Assembly (NCBI GenBank): GCA_963790095.1
Contig: CAWBNO010000001.1
Coordinates: forward strand, 1-64,000
Source: JAAXQD01 sp963790095
GTDB lineage: Bacteria > Desulfobacterota > Desulfobacteria > Desulfobacterales > UBA11574
Length of the DNA: 64,000 nucleotides
Direction: 5' to 3'
In this document: positions 26,265 to 35,446 of the stretch, in pieces
Position numbering within the stretch: position 1 is the stretch's first letter
How the letters are laid out: each line of letters opens with the position of its first letter
Translations under genes and position numbers: made by a program
The notes under the pieces: generated by a model
The model's input: the letters and a program-made list of their open reading frames with translations, nothing else
What the model was told of the DNA's origin: nothing
Database searches by the model: none

Positions 26265-27529
26265 AATTGGGACGAAGCCTTTATGTTTGCTTTTATATGT
26301 TCCACAACATCTTCAATGGGGATCGGCATCTGTACTTTTGTTGTCATGTCCCGCAGAATAACAGCCCCCTCTTTAACCTCGTTATCACCCACGATCAAGG
26401 CATGTTTTGCGCCCAGCCGGTGGGCCCGTTTCATCTGGCTCTTTAGACTTTTATCGCCGAATTCCATGTCCCCTTGAATGCCTTCAAGGCCCAATGCGCA
26501 TTTCCATTCAAACGCCAGAGATTGGTTCTTTTCACCCAGGGCAGCGATATAAATATCCGGAGTTTGGGCAAGATCTTTGCGGTTAAGATCCGTAATCTCT
26601 GCCAATCGGTCAAACCCTATGGCAAAGCCTGTTGCCGGAGTATCCGGTCCCCCGAGGGCTTTAATCAGGCCGTCATATCGCCCCCCGCCGGCCACGGCAT
26701 TCTGTGCACCCAACTCACCGGTCTGAATTTCAAAGGTTGTACGGGTATAATAATCGAGGCCTCTGACCAGTTTTTTGTCAACGGTAAACGGAACGTTGAG
26801 GGCTTTAAGGGCCCCCTTGACGATGTCAAAGTGCTCATTGCAAGCCGGACACAAATGATCCAGAATAGACGGTGCATCGGTCATCGCCGTTCTGCAGGCC
26901 GGCACTTTGCAGTCGAGGACGCGCAAAGGATTTCGGTCTTTTCTTCTGACACAGTCGGAACAAAGATCCCCACTGGATGACGTTAAAAAATCCGAAAGGG
27001 CTGCTTTGAATTCCGGGCGGCATTCAGGACACCCCAGGGAATTGATATGGGCCGCAACATCGGAGACGGACAGTCTTGAAAAAAGTGTCAACAGGATAAA
27101 AATCAATTCAACGTCGACCAACGGCGAATCCACACCGATAATTTCGGCATTGATTTGATAAAACTGCCGATATCTCCCTTTTTGGGGCCTTTCCCGGCGA
27201 AACATAGGGCCGATGGTATAAAATTTCCGGACCGGGTCCTTGGCATACAATTTGTGCTGGATATAGGATCGACAAACAGAGGCCGTTGCTTCGGGCCGCA
27301 GGGTGATAAGATCACCTTTTCGGTCCGGGAAGGTGTACATTTCTTTTTCGACAATATCCGTATCTTCACCAATGCTTTTGGCAAACAGTTCGGTGCGTTC
27401 CATAATCGGAATTCGGATCTCTTTGAATCCGAAATCTTCAAAAAGAGCTCTGGCGATCTTTTCGATCTCCTGCCAGAGCTCAATTTCACCCGGGAGTATA
27501 TCTTTAAATCCTTTAATTAACTGTATCAT
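26258..27529 (-). CDS. hisS: Histidyl-tRNA synthetase
   Basis: 423 residues, the normal length. Class II motif 2 (FYTIGPMFRRERPQKGRYRQF), the His-specific motifs LVRGLDYYTRTTFEI and GGGRYDGL, and motif 3 (GFAIGFDRLAE) are intact. A mid-protein insert carries several Cys pairs (CPECRPEF, CSDCVRRKDRNPLRVLDCK, CPACNEHF) that could bind zinc; this occurs in a subset of bacterial HisRS. The start lies three bases after the stop of the upstream fusion gene, which shows a tight operon. The last residues (SSQLE) are encoded within an inverted repeat and may be a recent replacement of the C-terminus. Confidence 0.95.
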   Translation of the reverse strand: MIQLIKGFKDILPGEIELWQEIEKIARALFEDFGFKEIRIPIMERTELFAKSIGEDTDIVEKEMYTFPDRKGDLITLRPEATASVCRSYIQHKLYAKDPVRKFYTIGPMFRRERPQKGRYRQFYQINAEIIGVDSPLVDVELIFILLTLFSRLSVSDVAAHINSLGCPECRPEFKAALSDFLTSSSGDLCSDCVRRKDRNPLRVLDCKVPACRTAMTDAPSILDHLCPACNEHFDIVKGALKALNVPFTVDKKLVRGLDYYTRTTFEIQTGELGAQNAVAGGGRYDGLIKALGGPDTPATGFAIGFDRLAEITDLNRKDLAQTPDIYIAALGEKNQSLAFEWKCALGLEGIQGDMEFGDKSLKSQMKRAHRLGAKHALIVGDNEVKEGAVILRDMTTKVQMPIPIEDVVEHIKANIKASSQLE

Positions 27530-27532
27530 TCT

Positions 27533-28819
27533 TTATTTCTTTTCCCAGCGCAAAAGCTCCGTAACTTGGCTCAGGGTGCTCCCTTCTTTGATTTCCTCTC
27601 GTATGCGGTTTTCCTTTTCCAGAACATCCATGCTTCGGTTGGCGTACTCCACGGCAATGGCTTTTGGCAGTACCACAACCCCGTCGTCGTCCCCTAAAAG
27701 CCAGTCTCCGGGTTCCACGCGCATATTGCCCACCGTCACCGGAACGCCGATCTCTCCAAACCCTTTGGGCTCGCCGGCATTGGGCATTACCAGTCTGCTG
27801 AATGCCGGAAATTTCATATCAATGATTTCAGGGCTGTCTCTCAGGGCGCCGTCAATGACAACGCCGGCAAGACCTCTTTGAACTGCGGAATGGGTTGCCA
27901 GCTCTCCCCAGATGGCCGGCCCCGAGCCACCGGCATCGATGACAACAACCTCACCCGGTTCCGCCACGTCAATGGCCTGAACCGGTTTGGCCCAATCCCC
28001 GGGATAGGTTCTCACGGTAACCGCCTGACCCACCATCCGGATGCCGGGGTAAATCGGACGAATTCCCTGAAGAACGCCTCCTCGATGCAGGGCATCTGAA
28101 AGGTTCGCCGCCGACACCAGCTCCAGTATTTCTCGAATCTGAGCCGCGCCCTTTCGTTTAAACAGGGTGGTGCTGATGCTTTTCCCCGTATCGAGTCCCT
28201 GCCGGATTTCTCGGGTTGCCTGTTCAGGATCCATCGCTTTGGTAATGGCACCGCCAACAATAACAATGGATGCACCCGCTTCCACCGCCGTGGCGGCGGT
28301 TTCGGAATTGATGCCCCCGGCCACCCCCACGGGGATGGACAATGCTTCACCCACCTGTCGTAACATCTCAAAAGGATCTTTACCTTCCATCTGCTCGTCG
28401 ATGGCGCAATGTACCGTCACATAGTCGGCACCATAGTCTTCGACCTGCTTTGCTCTGGATAGAACATCTTCCACCGCAATCATATCCACCACAATTTTTG
28501 CACCATAGTTCTTGCCGGCCTGGATGCACTCCCGGATGGTGGCATCGCTGGATGCGCCAAGTACGTCGACGATATTGGCACCTGCTTTGGCTGCAGTTTC
28601 AACCTCAGTTCTGCCGGCATCCATGATCTTCATATCTGCGACGATGGTGACGTTCGGGAAAAGTCTTCTCAACTCCCGTACAGCATGGAGGCCTTCACTC
28701 TTGATGAGCGGCGTGCCTGCCTCGAGCCAGTCGACGCCGCCGGCGATACCGGCCTCGGCGTTTTTCAGAGCCCGCTTCAAATCTACAAAATCCAGTGCCA
28801 ATTGCAGGATCGGTTTCAT
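27533..28819 (-). CDS. hxlA: Fusion of 3-hexulose-6-phosphate synthase and RraA-like domain
   Basis: 428 residues from ATG 28819 with AAGGAGG. Residues 1-215 are hexulose-6-phosphate synthase of the OMP-decarboxylase superfamily (LQLALDFVD, VDWLEAGTPLIKSEG, VADMKIMDAG, GVAGGINSETA, IVIVGGAIT). Residues 225-428 are an RraA/dimethylmenaquinone-methyltransferase-like domain (DAGGSGPAIWGELAT, GVVIDGALRDSPEI, GDWLLGDDDGVVVLP), a fold that includes aldolases and RNase E inhibitors. The synthase joins formaldehyde to ribulose 5-phosphate or runs in reverse. The partner isomerase gene lies ten bases upstream. The role of the RraA-like half is not established. Confidence 0.92.
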   Translation of the reverse strand: MKPILQLALDFVDLKRALKNAEAGIAGGVDWLEAGTPLIKSEGLHAVRELRRLFPNVTIVADMKIMDAGRTEVETAAKAGANIVDVLGASSDATIRECIQAGKNYGAKIVVDMIAVEDVLSRAKQVEDYGADYVTVHCAIDEQMEGKDPFEMLRQVGEALSIPVGVAGGINSETAATAVEAGASIVIVGGAITKAMDPEQATREIRQGLDTGKSISTTLFKRKGAAQIREILELVSAANLSDALHRGGVLQGIRPIYPGIRMVGQAVTVRTYPGDWAKPVQAIDVAEPGEVVVIDAGGSGPAIWGELATHSAVQRGLAGVVIDGALRDSPEIIDMKFPAFSRLVMPNAGEPKGFGEIGVPVTVGNMRVEPGDWLLGDDDGVVVLPKAIAVEYANRSMDVLEKENRIREEIKEGSTLSQVTELLRWEKK

Positions 28820-28829
28820 ATTTCCTCCT

Positions 28830-29372
28830 TTATTCGATGATAGTATGTCTGGATGAAACCCTTCCGACATCCTTTTTCTGTGTTTGGTACAGCTTTGAAA
28901 TCATTGCCTCAAAGAAAAGAAACGCAGATTGTTCGAACAGAGAACCGGCCATTTGCAACGAGTTCGGCTCGCCATCCCGGCACAGTTTTGTGGTTCCTGG
29001 AATATGTAGGCTTTTATCCACCAGGGACGCGATTTTCGATTCCATATTCCCCAAGATCCCGAATGTTTCAATGTGGTGCTGTTTGGCACTTTTCACTGCT
29101 TCGAGGGTCGAAGGGGTTTCCCCGGACCCGCTCAACACGACGAGCAGGTCGTTACGGGAAATCGCCGGTGTAACGGTTTCTCCACAAAAATAAACGCTGT
29201 AACCCAAATGCATTAGGCGCATGCAAAAACAGCGCAAAATGAAGCCGGATCTCCCCTGTGCGGAGAAAAAGATAGATTCTGCATTCAGGATCCTTTGGAT
29301 AAAATCTTCCGCCGCTTCATCACTGATATTTTGCGCCAGACCGCGGTTCTCTTCCAAAATAACGTCGATCAT
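28830..29372 (-). CDS. hxlB: 6-phospho-3-hexuloisomerase
   Basis: 180 residues, with AGGAA directly before ATG 29372. It is a SIS-domain protein (FFSAQGRSGFILRCFCMRL, LLVVLSGSGETPSTLEAVK) of the size typical of hexuloisomerases. It converts 3-hexulose 6-phosphate to fructose 6-phosphate. It is the first gene of the operon hxlB, hxlA-rraA, hisS, aspS. In an anaerobe the pair could fix formaldehyde or, in reverse, supply ribulose 5-phosphate; the sequence does not say which. Confidence 0.9.
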   Translation of the reverse strand: MIDVILEENRGLAQNISDEAAEDFIQRILNAESIFFSAQGRSGFILRCFCMRLMHLGYSVYFCGETVTPAISRNDLLVVLSGSGETPSTLEAVKSAKQHHIETFGILGNMESKIASLVDKSLHIPGTTKLCRDGEPNSLQMAGSLFEQSAFLFFEAMISKLYQTQKKDVGRVSSRHTIIE

Positions 29373-30003
29373 TTCCTGAAAGGTAACCGTTTTGTCTTTT
29401 TCAGCAGTTTTGGATGTCAGATGTTGTTTCAGAACAGCACCTTAACCATAAAAAATTGAAAAATATTTCTCCGAAGGATGCATGGGAACCGGTTTTGGGT
29501 TGGCTCCCGTGAATCCCATACGACTTCATAGAGCAAAATGATACAAATATTAAAAAATAACTTACTGTTGAAGTATCGAAGTATGACGAAATGGTTCCTG
29601 TGTGTCAAGAAAATATTCGGCGCCTAAATATCCAAAAACTGCAGACCCGGGCAAGCGCATTTGAGACCCAATAGAGAGACAACGCTCCACGACGGCGCAT
29701 ATCTCTTTCCAATCGACTGGAACTTGTGCTTAAGCACCCGAAGGCCCGAGCCATGCCAGAATTATAAAGAACAATTCGTCAAAAACGTATCCGATGGATG
29801 TTTTACATCATAATTTCATTCGGCTCGGTCTAACGCGTGCTAAAGCCCTTCAAACAGCCATTCGGTTTCCAAGAGAAACACGCCGTCCCTTCGCTGTACC
29901 GAATTAAAATGCGTTAACCCTGACTGCAGAACGCTTTGGGTTGACAATGGCCGGTTCGCCATTGTAGTCACTTTAAGAACCATAAGCGAGTTGGGAGACG
30001 AGA
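29373..30003. other. 631-bp intergenic region between divergent genes
   Basis: It contains AT-rich stretches suited to promoters for hxlB (left) and the DUF2520 gene (right). No gene, RNA or riboswitch was recognised. Confidence 0.45.
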
Positions 30004-30876
30004 ATGAAACCTTCATTTGCCATTGTCGGATGTGGAAGGGTGGGTACGGCCCTTGCCGTTTTTTTAACCCGAGCCGGATACCGGGCTGTGGGATTTGCCA
30101 GCAAAAGCATTTCATCGGCCAAACAGGTCGCAAACAGGGTCGGATCCGACCGTTTTAGCAATGTTCCGTGGGAGATAACACCTGGGGCGGATATCGTTTT
30201 TATTACTACACCGGACAGTGCCATACCCGACACCTGTAACAAAATATCCCAAAATACCGGGTTTTCCGGTGATGCCGTTGTGATGCACTGCAGCGGAGCA
30301 CTGGCGTCATCGGTGTTATCCAGCGCCAAGGACTGCGGTGCATGGATCGGGTCGATGCATCCCTTGCAGAGTTTTGCTTCGGCCGACTACCAAACCAATC
30401 CTTTTCAAGATATCGTTGTGTCCATGGAAGGTGAAGAACGTGCACTTATATTCGCAAGGAAGATTTCCGTCGATCTCGGGGGACAAGGGGTCGAGATTCT
30501 GACGGAAGCCAAAACCCTTTACCATGCATCAGCGGTGGTGGCATCAAATTTTCTGGTCACCTTGCTCGACCTTGCCATTCGGCTCATCGGTGAAGCCGGC
30601 GTCGATGGTCAGGATGCGTTCAAGCTATTGAAACCGCTCATTGAAGGCACGTTGTCCAATATAGAAAAAGTCGGGACCCAAGACGCCCTCACCGGCCCCA
30701 TTGTCAGAGGGGATGTTAAAACCGTAGAAGAGCATATCAAAGAAATCGGGTTGAAAAGACCGGAACTTCTCATGCTGTATAAAACACTTGCTTTCTACAC
30801 CATAGATATTGCGGCGGCAAAGGGCGCCATCCCGGAATCATCCGTCCAGGAGCTTAAAAGAATTGCCCGGCCATAA
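30004..30876 (+). CDS. Rossmann-fold protein with DUF2520 domain
   Basis: 290 residues. The N-terminal dinucleotide-binding motif FAIVGCGRVGTALAVFL and strand DIVFITTPDSAI are typical of 6-phosphogluconate-dehydrogenase-like folds. A helical C-terminal DUF2520 domain (YHASAVVASNFLVTLLDLA, LTGPIVRGDVKTVEEHI) follows. The HCSGAL and GSMHPLQSF motifs are family signatures. These proteins are predicted NAD(P)-dependent dehydrogenases, but the substrate is unknown. The gene stands alone, upstream of the TRAP transporter. Confidence 0.85.
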   Translation: MKPSFAIVGCGRVGTALAVFLTRAGYRAVGFASKSISSAKQVANRVGSDRFSNVPWEITPGADIVFITTPDSAIPDTCNKISQNTGFSGDAVVMHCSGALASSVLSSAKDCGAWIGSMHPLQSFASADYQTNPFQDIVVSMEGEERALIFARKISVDLGGQGVEILTEAKTLYHASAVVASNFLVTLLDLAIRLIGEAGVDGQDAFKLLKPLIEGTLSNIEKVGTQDALTGPIVRGDVKTVEEHIKEIGLKRPELLMLYKTLAFYTIDIAAAKGAIPESSVQELKRIARP

Positions 30877-31087
30877 CTCCGGCTATGCCTAAACACTATT
30901 GGGCGGGTCGAAGAATCCGAATCTTTCACGGGGCCGGGATTTATGAATAAAAACTGTTTCAATGATAGCTCAAAGAGATTTTTGTATGGGCAACGGCCGG
31001 TTTAGATGAAATCGGTTTTCTGAACTCGACAGCTGACAATTTTTGATGGAGCGTTTTTGTTGGATTGGGATAAAGGAGGACTATTTA

Positions 31088-32065
31088 ATGAAAAAGCGTT
31101 TACTGATGATGACCGTACTCACCCTATTTTTTTGTTCAGGATCCGCCATGGCCTTTATGGGGATCAAGCTGGGTGTCGTGACCAAACCGGGTTCCGCCCA
31201 AAATATTGTGGCCGAAAAATTTAAAGAGCTTATCGAAGAGCGATCGAACGGCAATATTCAGATTCAAATCTTCCATTCCAATTCCATCGGCAATGAGACG
31301 GAAATCCTTCAGCAGATACAAATGAACACGGTCCAGATGGCAATTATTACCGGCGGCCCTTTTGATACATTCGATCCGATTGTAAGGGTGATCAATTATC
31401 CTTTTCTATTTAAAGACTATGCCCAGGCGGATAAAATCCTCGACGGTCCTTTGGGTGCCAAGATATTAAAAAGCCTGGAAAGGGCCGGCTTTAAAGGGCT
31501 GTGTTTTTCAGAAAACGGATTCAGGAACCTTACAAACAACAAACATCCGGTGAAAAGCCCGGATGAGATAAATGGGCTCAAAATCCGGGTCATGGCATCT
31601 GCCCTCCATAAGGCCATATGGCAGGCTCTGGGGGCGAACCCAACGCCAATGCCCTGGCCGATCTACACCGAATTGGAACAGGGCGTTATCGACGGCCAGG
31701 AAAATCCCCTCTGGGTTATTGAGGTCTACAAGTTTTACGAGATTCAAAAATATATGACCCTGACCCGCCACGTCTATTCTCCACACATCGACGTGGCGTC
31801 TCTCAAATGGTGGAAGTCGTTGGAATCTAAAACACAGGACTTGATTCAAACGACCCTTTATGACGCTGCCGTGTTCCAGCGGGAAGACAATCGCTCTAAA
31901 AATGCCGCACGCTTGACCTTCCTCAAAGAAAAGGGCATGGAGGTGGAAGAACATCCGGATATCGACGCATTTCGTGCTAAAGTGGCCGGACTAAAGGACA
32001 TGGATCTTTACAGCGAACCCAGGGTTCAGGCATTGCTAATGGAGATATTAAATGCAACCCAATAG
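31088..32065 (+). CDS. dctP: TRAP transporter solute-binding protein (DctP family)
   Basis: 325 residues from ATG 31088 with AAAGGAGGA. A Sec signal peptide (LLMMTVLTLFFCSGSAMA) directs it to the periplasm. The family pattern of a DctP receptor is clear: NSIGNETEILQQIQ, NYPFLFKDYAQAD, and the carboxylate-binding Arg in GLKIRVM followed by WPIYTELEQGVIDGQENP. It should bind a small organic acid. The small and large permease genes follow. Family members vary too much for the ligand to be named; the neighbouring aminotransferase hints at an amino- or oxo-acid. Confidence 0.92.
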   Translation: MKKRLLMMTVLTLFFCSGSAMAFMGIKLGVVTKPGSAQNIVAEKFKELIEERSNGNIQIQIFHSNSIGNETEILQQIQMNTVQMAIITGGPFDTFDPIVRVINYPFLFKDYAQADKILDGPLGAKILKSLERAGFKGLCFSENGFRNLTNNKHPVKSPDEINGLKIRVMASALHKAIWQALGANPTPMPWPIYTELEQGVIDGQENPLWVIEVYKFYEIQKYMTLTRHVYSPHIDVASLKWWKSLESKTQDLIQTTLYDAAVFQREDNRSKNAARLTFLKEKGMEVEEHPDIDAFRAKVAGLKDMDLYSEPRVQALLMEILNATQ

Positions 32066-32145
32066 GTTCATCCATCAACGGTTGTTTTTCCCATGGGCAT
32101 CGTAATCCGCGGGTTTACGTCCGGGGTGTGCTCCAAGTCGGCTTT

Positions 32146-32236
32146 AACGAAGCCATTCCGCCAACCCGCCTGCCATGGGAGGCACGAGCGGACAGGTATC
32201 GTTTCACGGGAAAGCGAACCCCTGAACACCTACGAC
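32146..32236. repeat. Dispersed hairpin repeat, copy 1
   Basis: A 58-bp core begins AACGAAGCCATTCCGCCAAC and contains CCTGCC...GACAGG arms. It matches 61839-61914 with about six mismatches, and both copies end in CCCCTGAACAC(C/G)TAC. It lies in the spacer between dctP and dctQ. Confidence 0.75.
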
Positions 32237-32290
32237 ACGGCGTATCCTTTTTGCTGAGCATGGGTTTTATTATAACAGAATGGTGGAAAA

Positions 32291-32776
32291 ATGGACGCCC
32301 TCGAACGGTTAAGCCGATCCATAAATCATTGGGCTGAATGCTCTCTTTTTGGACTCGGTTTTACCATGTCCATCATTGTTGCCGTCCAAGTTTTTTGTCG
32401 TTATGTGTTAAATCACTCGTTGTTCTGGTCGGAAGAACTAGCCCGATATCTTCTGGTATGGCTAACCTTTCTGGGAGCTTCCGTTGCTTACCGCCGGGGC
32501 ATCCATCCCGGCATCGATATCGTTCATGTCCATATGCCGGCGTCACTTCAAAGAATCTCCGCCATTTTTATTCATGTAGTTTCAATGGTTCTGTTCGGGG
32601 TAATGATCTTCTTCGGAGTAAAATTTTCTTATTTTGTACGGTTGCAGATATCACCGGCCCTCTACCTCCCCAAATGGATAATCTTCAGTATTATTCCCGT
32701 AAGCGGCCTCATTTTCATGGTTCACGGCGTCACATTCTTGCTGGGAGAAATACAGGGAATAGACCATGACAACTGA
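32291..32776 (+). CDS. dctQ: TRAP transporter small permease (DctQ family)
   Basis: 161 residues with four transmembrane helices (FGLGFTMSIIVAVQVFCRYV, YLLVWLTFLGASVAYRRG, IFIHVVSMVLFGVMIFFGV, IIFSIIPVSGLIFMVHGV). The SEELARYLLVWLTFLGA motif with the RRG loop is the family signature. It overlaps the start of dctM by 11 bases, which shows translational coupling. It bridges the periplasmic receptor and the large permease. Confidence 0.9.
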   Translation: MDALERLSRSINHWAECSLFGLGFTMSIIVAVQVFCRYVLNHSLFWSEELARYLLVWLTFLGASVAYRRGIHPGIDIVHVHMPASLQRISAIFIHVVSMVLFGVMIFFGVKFSYFVRLQISPALYLPKWIIFSIIPVSGLIFMVHGVTFLLGEIQGIDHDN

Positions 32777-34046
32777 GATTTTAGTTCTATCTCTTTTTTT
32801 TCTTTTTGCCCTCAATACGCCCATCGCCATCGCCATCGGGGTGGCATCTATTTTGGGAATCCTGATCCATGGGGATTTTTCCATGATGATGGTGGTCCAG
32901 CGAATGTTCGGCGGAGTAGATTCCTTTCATCTCATGGCCGTTCCACTCTTCATGTTTGTCGGGGTCATCATGGAAGCCGGGGGAATCAGCCGAAGAATCA
33001 TAGATTTTGCAAATTCCATTGTGGGATGGCTTCCCGGGGGATTGGCAGCGGTGACCATTGTTTCAGCCATGTTTTTTGCGGGAATTTCAGGCTCGGCTGC
33101 CGCCGACACCGCCGCAGTTGGGTCCATTCTAATACCGGCCATGAAAGAATCGGGATATGAGTCGGATTTTGCGGCGGCGGTTCAGGCTTCGGGCGGTTCC
33201 ATCGGGGTGATTATTCCGCCGTCGATTCCCATGATTATTTTTGGTTATTTGACCGGCGCGTCCATCGGGCAGCTTTTTGCCGGAGGGATTTTGCCCGGCG
33301 TTTTGATGGGCGTTTCACTGGTAGGCGTTGCGACATTCATTTCCTGGAAAAAAGGATATGCCGCCGCCACCCGTTTTTCAATAGACCCAGTGCTGCAGAA
33401 TTTTAAACGGGCCATCCTTGCACTGGGAACACCGGTGATTATTCTGGGCGGCATCCTTTTCGGCATCTTTACGGCAACCGAATCGGCTGCCGTTGCCGTA
33501 GTGTATGCTCTGGTTATCGGTATGTTCGTATACAAAAAAATAACGGTGAAAGACCTTCCCCGGCTCTTCAGAGATGGTGCCATAATATCGTCCATTGTCA
33601 TGTTTATCATTGCCACCGCATCGATTTTCAGCTGGATTGCAGCCATTGAAAACATTCCGGCCAGCATTGCCGGTACGCTCCTGGGAATGACTAACAATCC
33701 AGTTATTCTGCTGTTGATCATCAATTTGATACTGCTGATCGCCGGTACTTTTGTGGAAACCACCGCTGCATTGATCCTTTTGGTCCCCATGATCACAGCA
33801 ATGGTTTCGATCCTGGGGATAGATATGGTTCAGCTTGGGGTAATTGTTGTTACAAATCTGGCCATCGGGATGCTCACGCCGCCCATGGGCATCTGTCTGA
33901 TTGTATCCGGTTCCATTTCCGATGACACCCTGGTTGCCGTCAGCAGGCGTATTGTACCATTTTTAGCCGTTCTGCTGATGGATCTATTGATGATTACTTT
34001 TTACCCTCCGCTGACCATGTGGCTGGCCCATCTGGTGGGAAGATAA
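32766..34046 (+). CDS. dctM: TRAP transporter large permease (DctM family)
   Basis: 426 residues, about twelve hydrophobic segments. The family signatures GISGSAAADTAAVGSILIPAM, GGSIGVIIPPSIPMIIFG and NLAIGMLTPPMGICL are in place. It catalyses sodium-driven uptake together with DctP and DctQ. A short hairpin terminator follows. The aminotransferase gene starts about 210 bases downstream. Confidence 0.94.
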   Translation: MTTEILVLSLFFLFALNTPIAIAIGVASILGILIHGDFSMMMVVQRMFGGVDSFHLMAVPLFMFVGVIMEAGGISRRIIDFANSIVGWLPGGLAAVTIVSAMFFAGISGSAAADTAAVGSILIPAMKESGYESDFAAAVQASGGSIGVIIPPSIPMIIFGYLTGASIGQLFAGGILPGVLMGVSLVGVATFISWKKGYAAATRFSIDPVLQNFKRAILALGTPVIILGGILFGIFTATESAAVAVVYALVIGMFVYKKITVKDLPRLFRDGAIISSIVMFIIATASIFSWIAAIENIPASIAGTLLGMTNNPVILLLIINLILLIAGTFVETTAALILLVPMITAMVSILGIDMVQLGVIVVTNLAIGMLTPPMGICLIVSGSISDDTLVAVSRRIVPFLAVLLMDLLMITFYPPLTMWLAHLVGR

Positions 34047-34102
34047 TTTCCAGCCGGAAAGGACGAATATTTAACAGATCCGGCTTTGATCTTTTAAAAT
34101 TA

Positions 34103-34124
34103 ACCCTTCAAATTTGAAGGTTTT
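34103..34124 (+). terminator. Probable terminator after dctM
   Basis: CCTTCA, AATT, TGAAGG followed by TTTT, 57 bases after the dctM stop. The stem is short and AT-rich, so it may be weak. Confidence 0.5.
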
Positions 34125-34257
34125 GTAAAAATAATCTGTTCGCTCAGTGACCATTTTGGGGTGTTTTAAGCCGTGACGCTCAATCACGCCAGGGGCGGGT
34201 AAATTTCAAGACCTCGTCGCAAGGACCTCAAGCATTTCCCAATAAAAGGAGTATTCG

Positions 34258-35445
34258 ATGAAGATCAATACAGATGATTACAGAAAGTTAAATCCGGGTG
34301 AACGCATTCTCATGGGACCCGGACCCAGCAATGTCCCTTCACGGGTTCTTCAAGCCATGGCCGCACCTTGTGTCGGGCACCTGGATCCGCACTTTTTATC
34401 GATTATGGATGATGTGCAGGCGTTGCTCAGATATCTTTTTCAGACGAATAACCCTTTAACCATACCGATTTCCGGGACCGGAAGCGCCGGCATGGAGGCC
34501 TGTCTGGTCAATCTGGTCGAACCCGGTGATGAAGTTGTCGTATGCGTTAACGGCGTATTCGGTACCCGGATGGCCGACATCGTGAATCGCATCGGAGGCA
34601 AGCTCATCCGCGTAGATGCCCCGTGGGGAAGAACCATCGATCCCGAGACGGTTCAAAAAATCGTCTTGGACTGCACCCCCAAAGTCGTTGCGGTGGTGCA
34701 TGCTGAAACCTCCACAGGGGTATGCCAGCCATTGGAAGACCTCGCCGATATTGCCCACGATGCCGGGGCCTTGTTTCTTGTGGACACCGTGACCTCTCTG
34801 GGCGGCATGGACGTTTCCCTTGACCGAACGAAAATCGATGCCGCCTGCAGCGGAACCCAAAAATGCATCTCCTGTCCCCCGGGACTTTCCCCCATTTCAC
34901 TGAGCGAGGGGGCCACAGATGCCCTTCTACAACGAAAAACGCCGGTGGTGAGCTGGTATCTGGACATGTCCATGGTCAGGGACTACTGGGGAGATGAAAG
35001 GAAATATCATCATACGGCACCCATTAACATGATTTACGGTTTCCGCGAAGCATTGCGAATTATTGCAGAGGAAGGCTTGGAGCGGCGTTTTGAGCGACAC
35101 CGACAAAACCATCGCGCCCTGGTCGCCGGAATTGAAGTCATGGGACTTTCCATGCTGGTAACGGAATCCGAACGACTGCCGATGTTGAATGCGGTTTGTA
35201 TTCCGGAGGGTGTGGATGATATCAAAATACGTAAAGCCCTCCTCGATGGCTTCGGCATCGAAATAGGGGGTGGATTGGGTGAATTTGCCGGAAGAATTTG
35301 GCGGGTCGGACTCATGGGGCATACCAGCCACCCCAGGAACGTTTTGCTTTTTCTCTCGGCCCTTGAAACGGTACTCAAAGCTGAAAATTTTAAGGTTCAC
35401 CCCGGTGCACTGGATGCGGCCGCGGCAGTGTATCAAGAAATATAG
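34258..35445 (+). CDS. Class V aminotransferase (alanine/serine-glyoxylate type)
   Basis: 395 residues, with AAAAGGAG before ATG 34258. PLP features are present: GTGSAGMEACL (phosphate-binding loop), HAETSTGVCQPL, LVDTVTSLGG (Asp), and GTQKCISCPPGLS with the Schiff-base Lys. The start GPGPSNVPSRVLQAM is typical of the alanine-glyoxylate / serine-glyoxylate aminotransferase group. It converts an amino acid and an oxo acid. Its place after a TRAP transporter suggests it processes an imported amino acid, but this is inference. Confidence 0.9.
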   Translation: MKINTDDYRKLNPGERILMGPGPSNVPSRVLQAMAAPCVGHLDPHFLSIMDDVQALLRYLFQTNNPLTIPISGTGSAGMEACLVNLVEPGDEVVVCVNGVFGTRMADIVNRIGGKLIRVDAPWGRTIDPETVQKIVLDCTPKVVAVVHAETSTGVCQPLEDLADIAHDAGALFLVDTVTSLGGMDVSLDRTKIDAACSGTQKCISCPPGLSPISLSEGATDALLQRKTPVVSWYLDMSMVRDYWGDERKYHHTAPINMIYGFREALRIIAEEGLERRFERHRQNHRALVAGIEVMGLSMLVTESERLPMLNAVCIPEGVDDIKIRKALLDGFGIEIGGGLGEFAGRIWRVGLMGHTSHPRNVLLFLSALETVLKAENFKVHPGALDAAAAVYQEI

Positions 35446-35446
35446 G

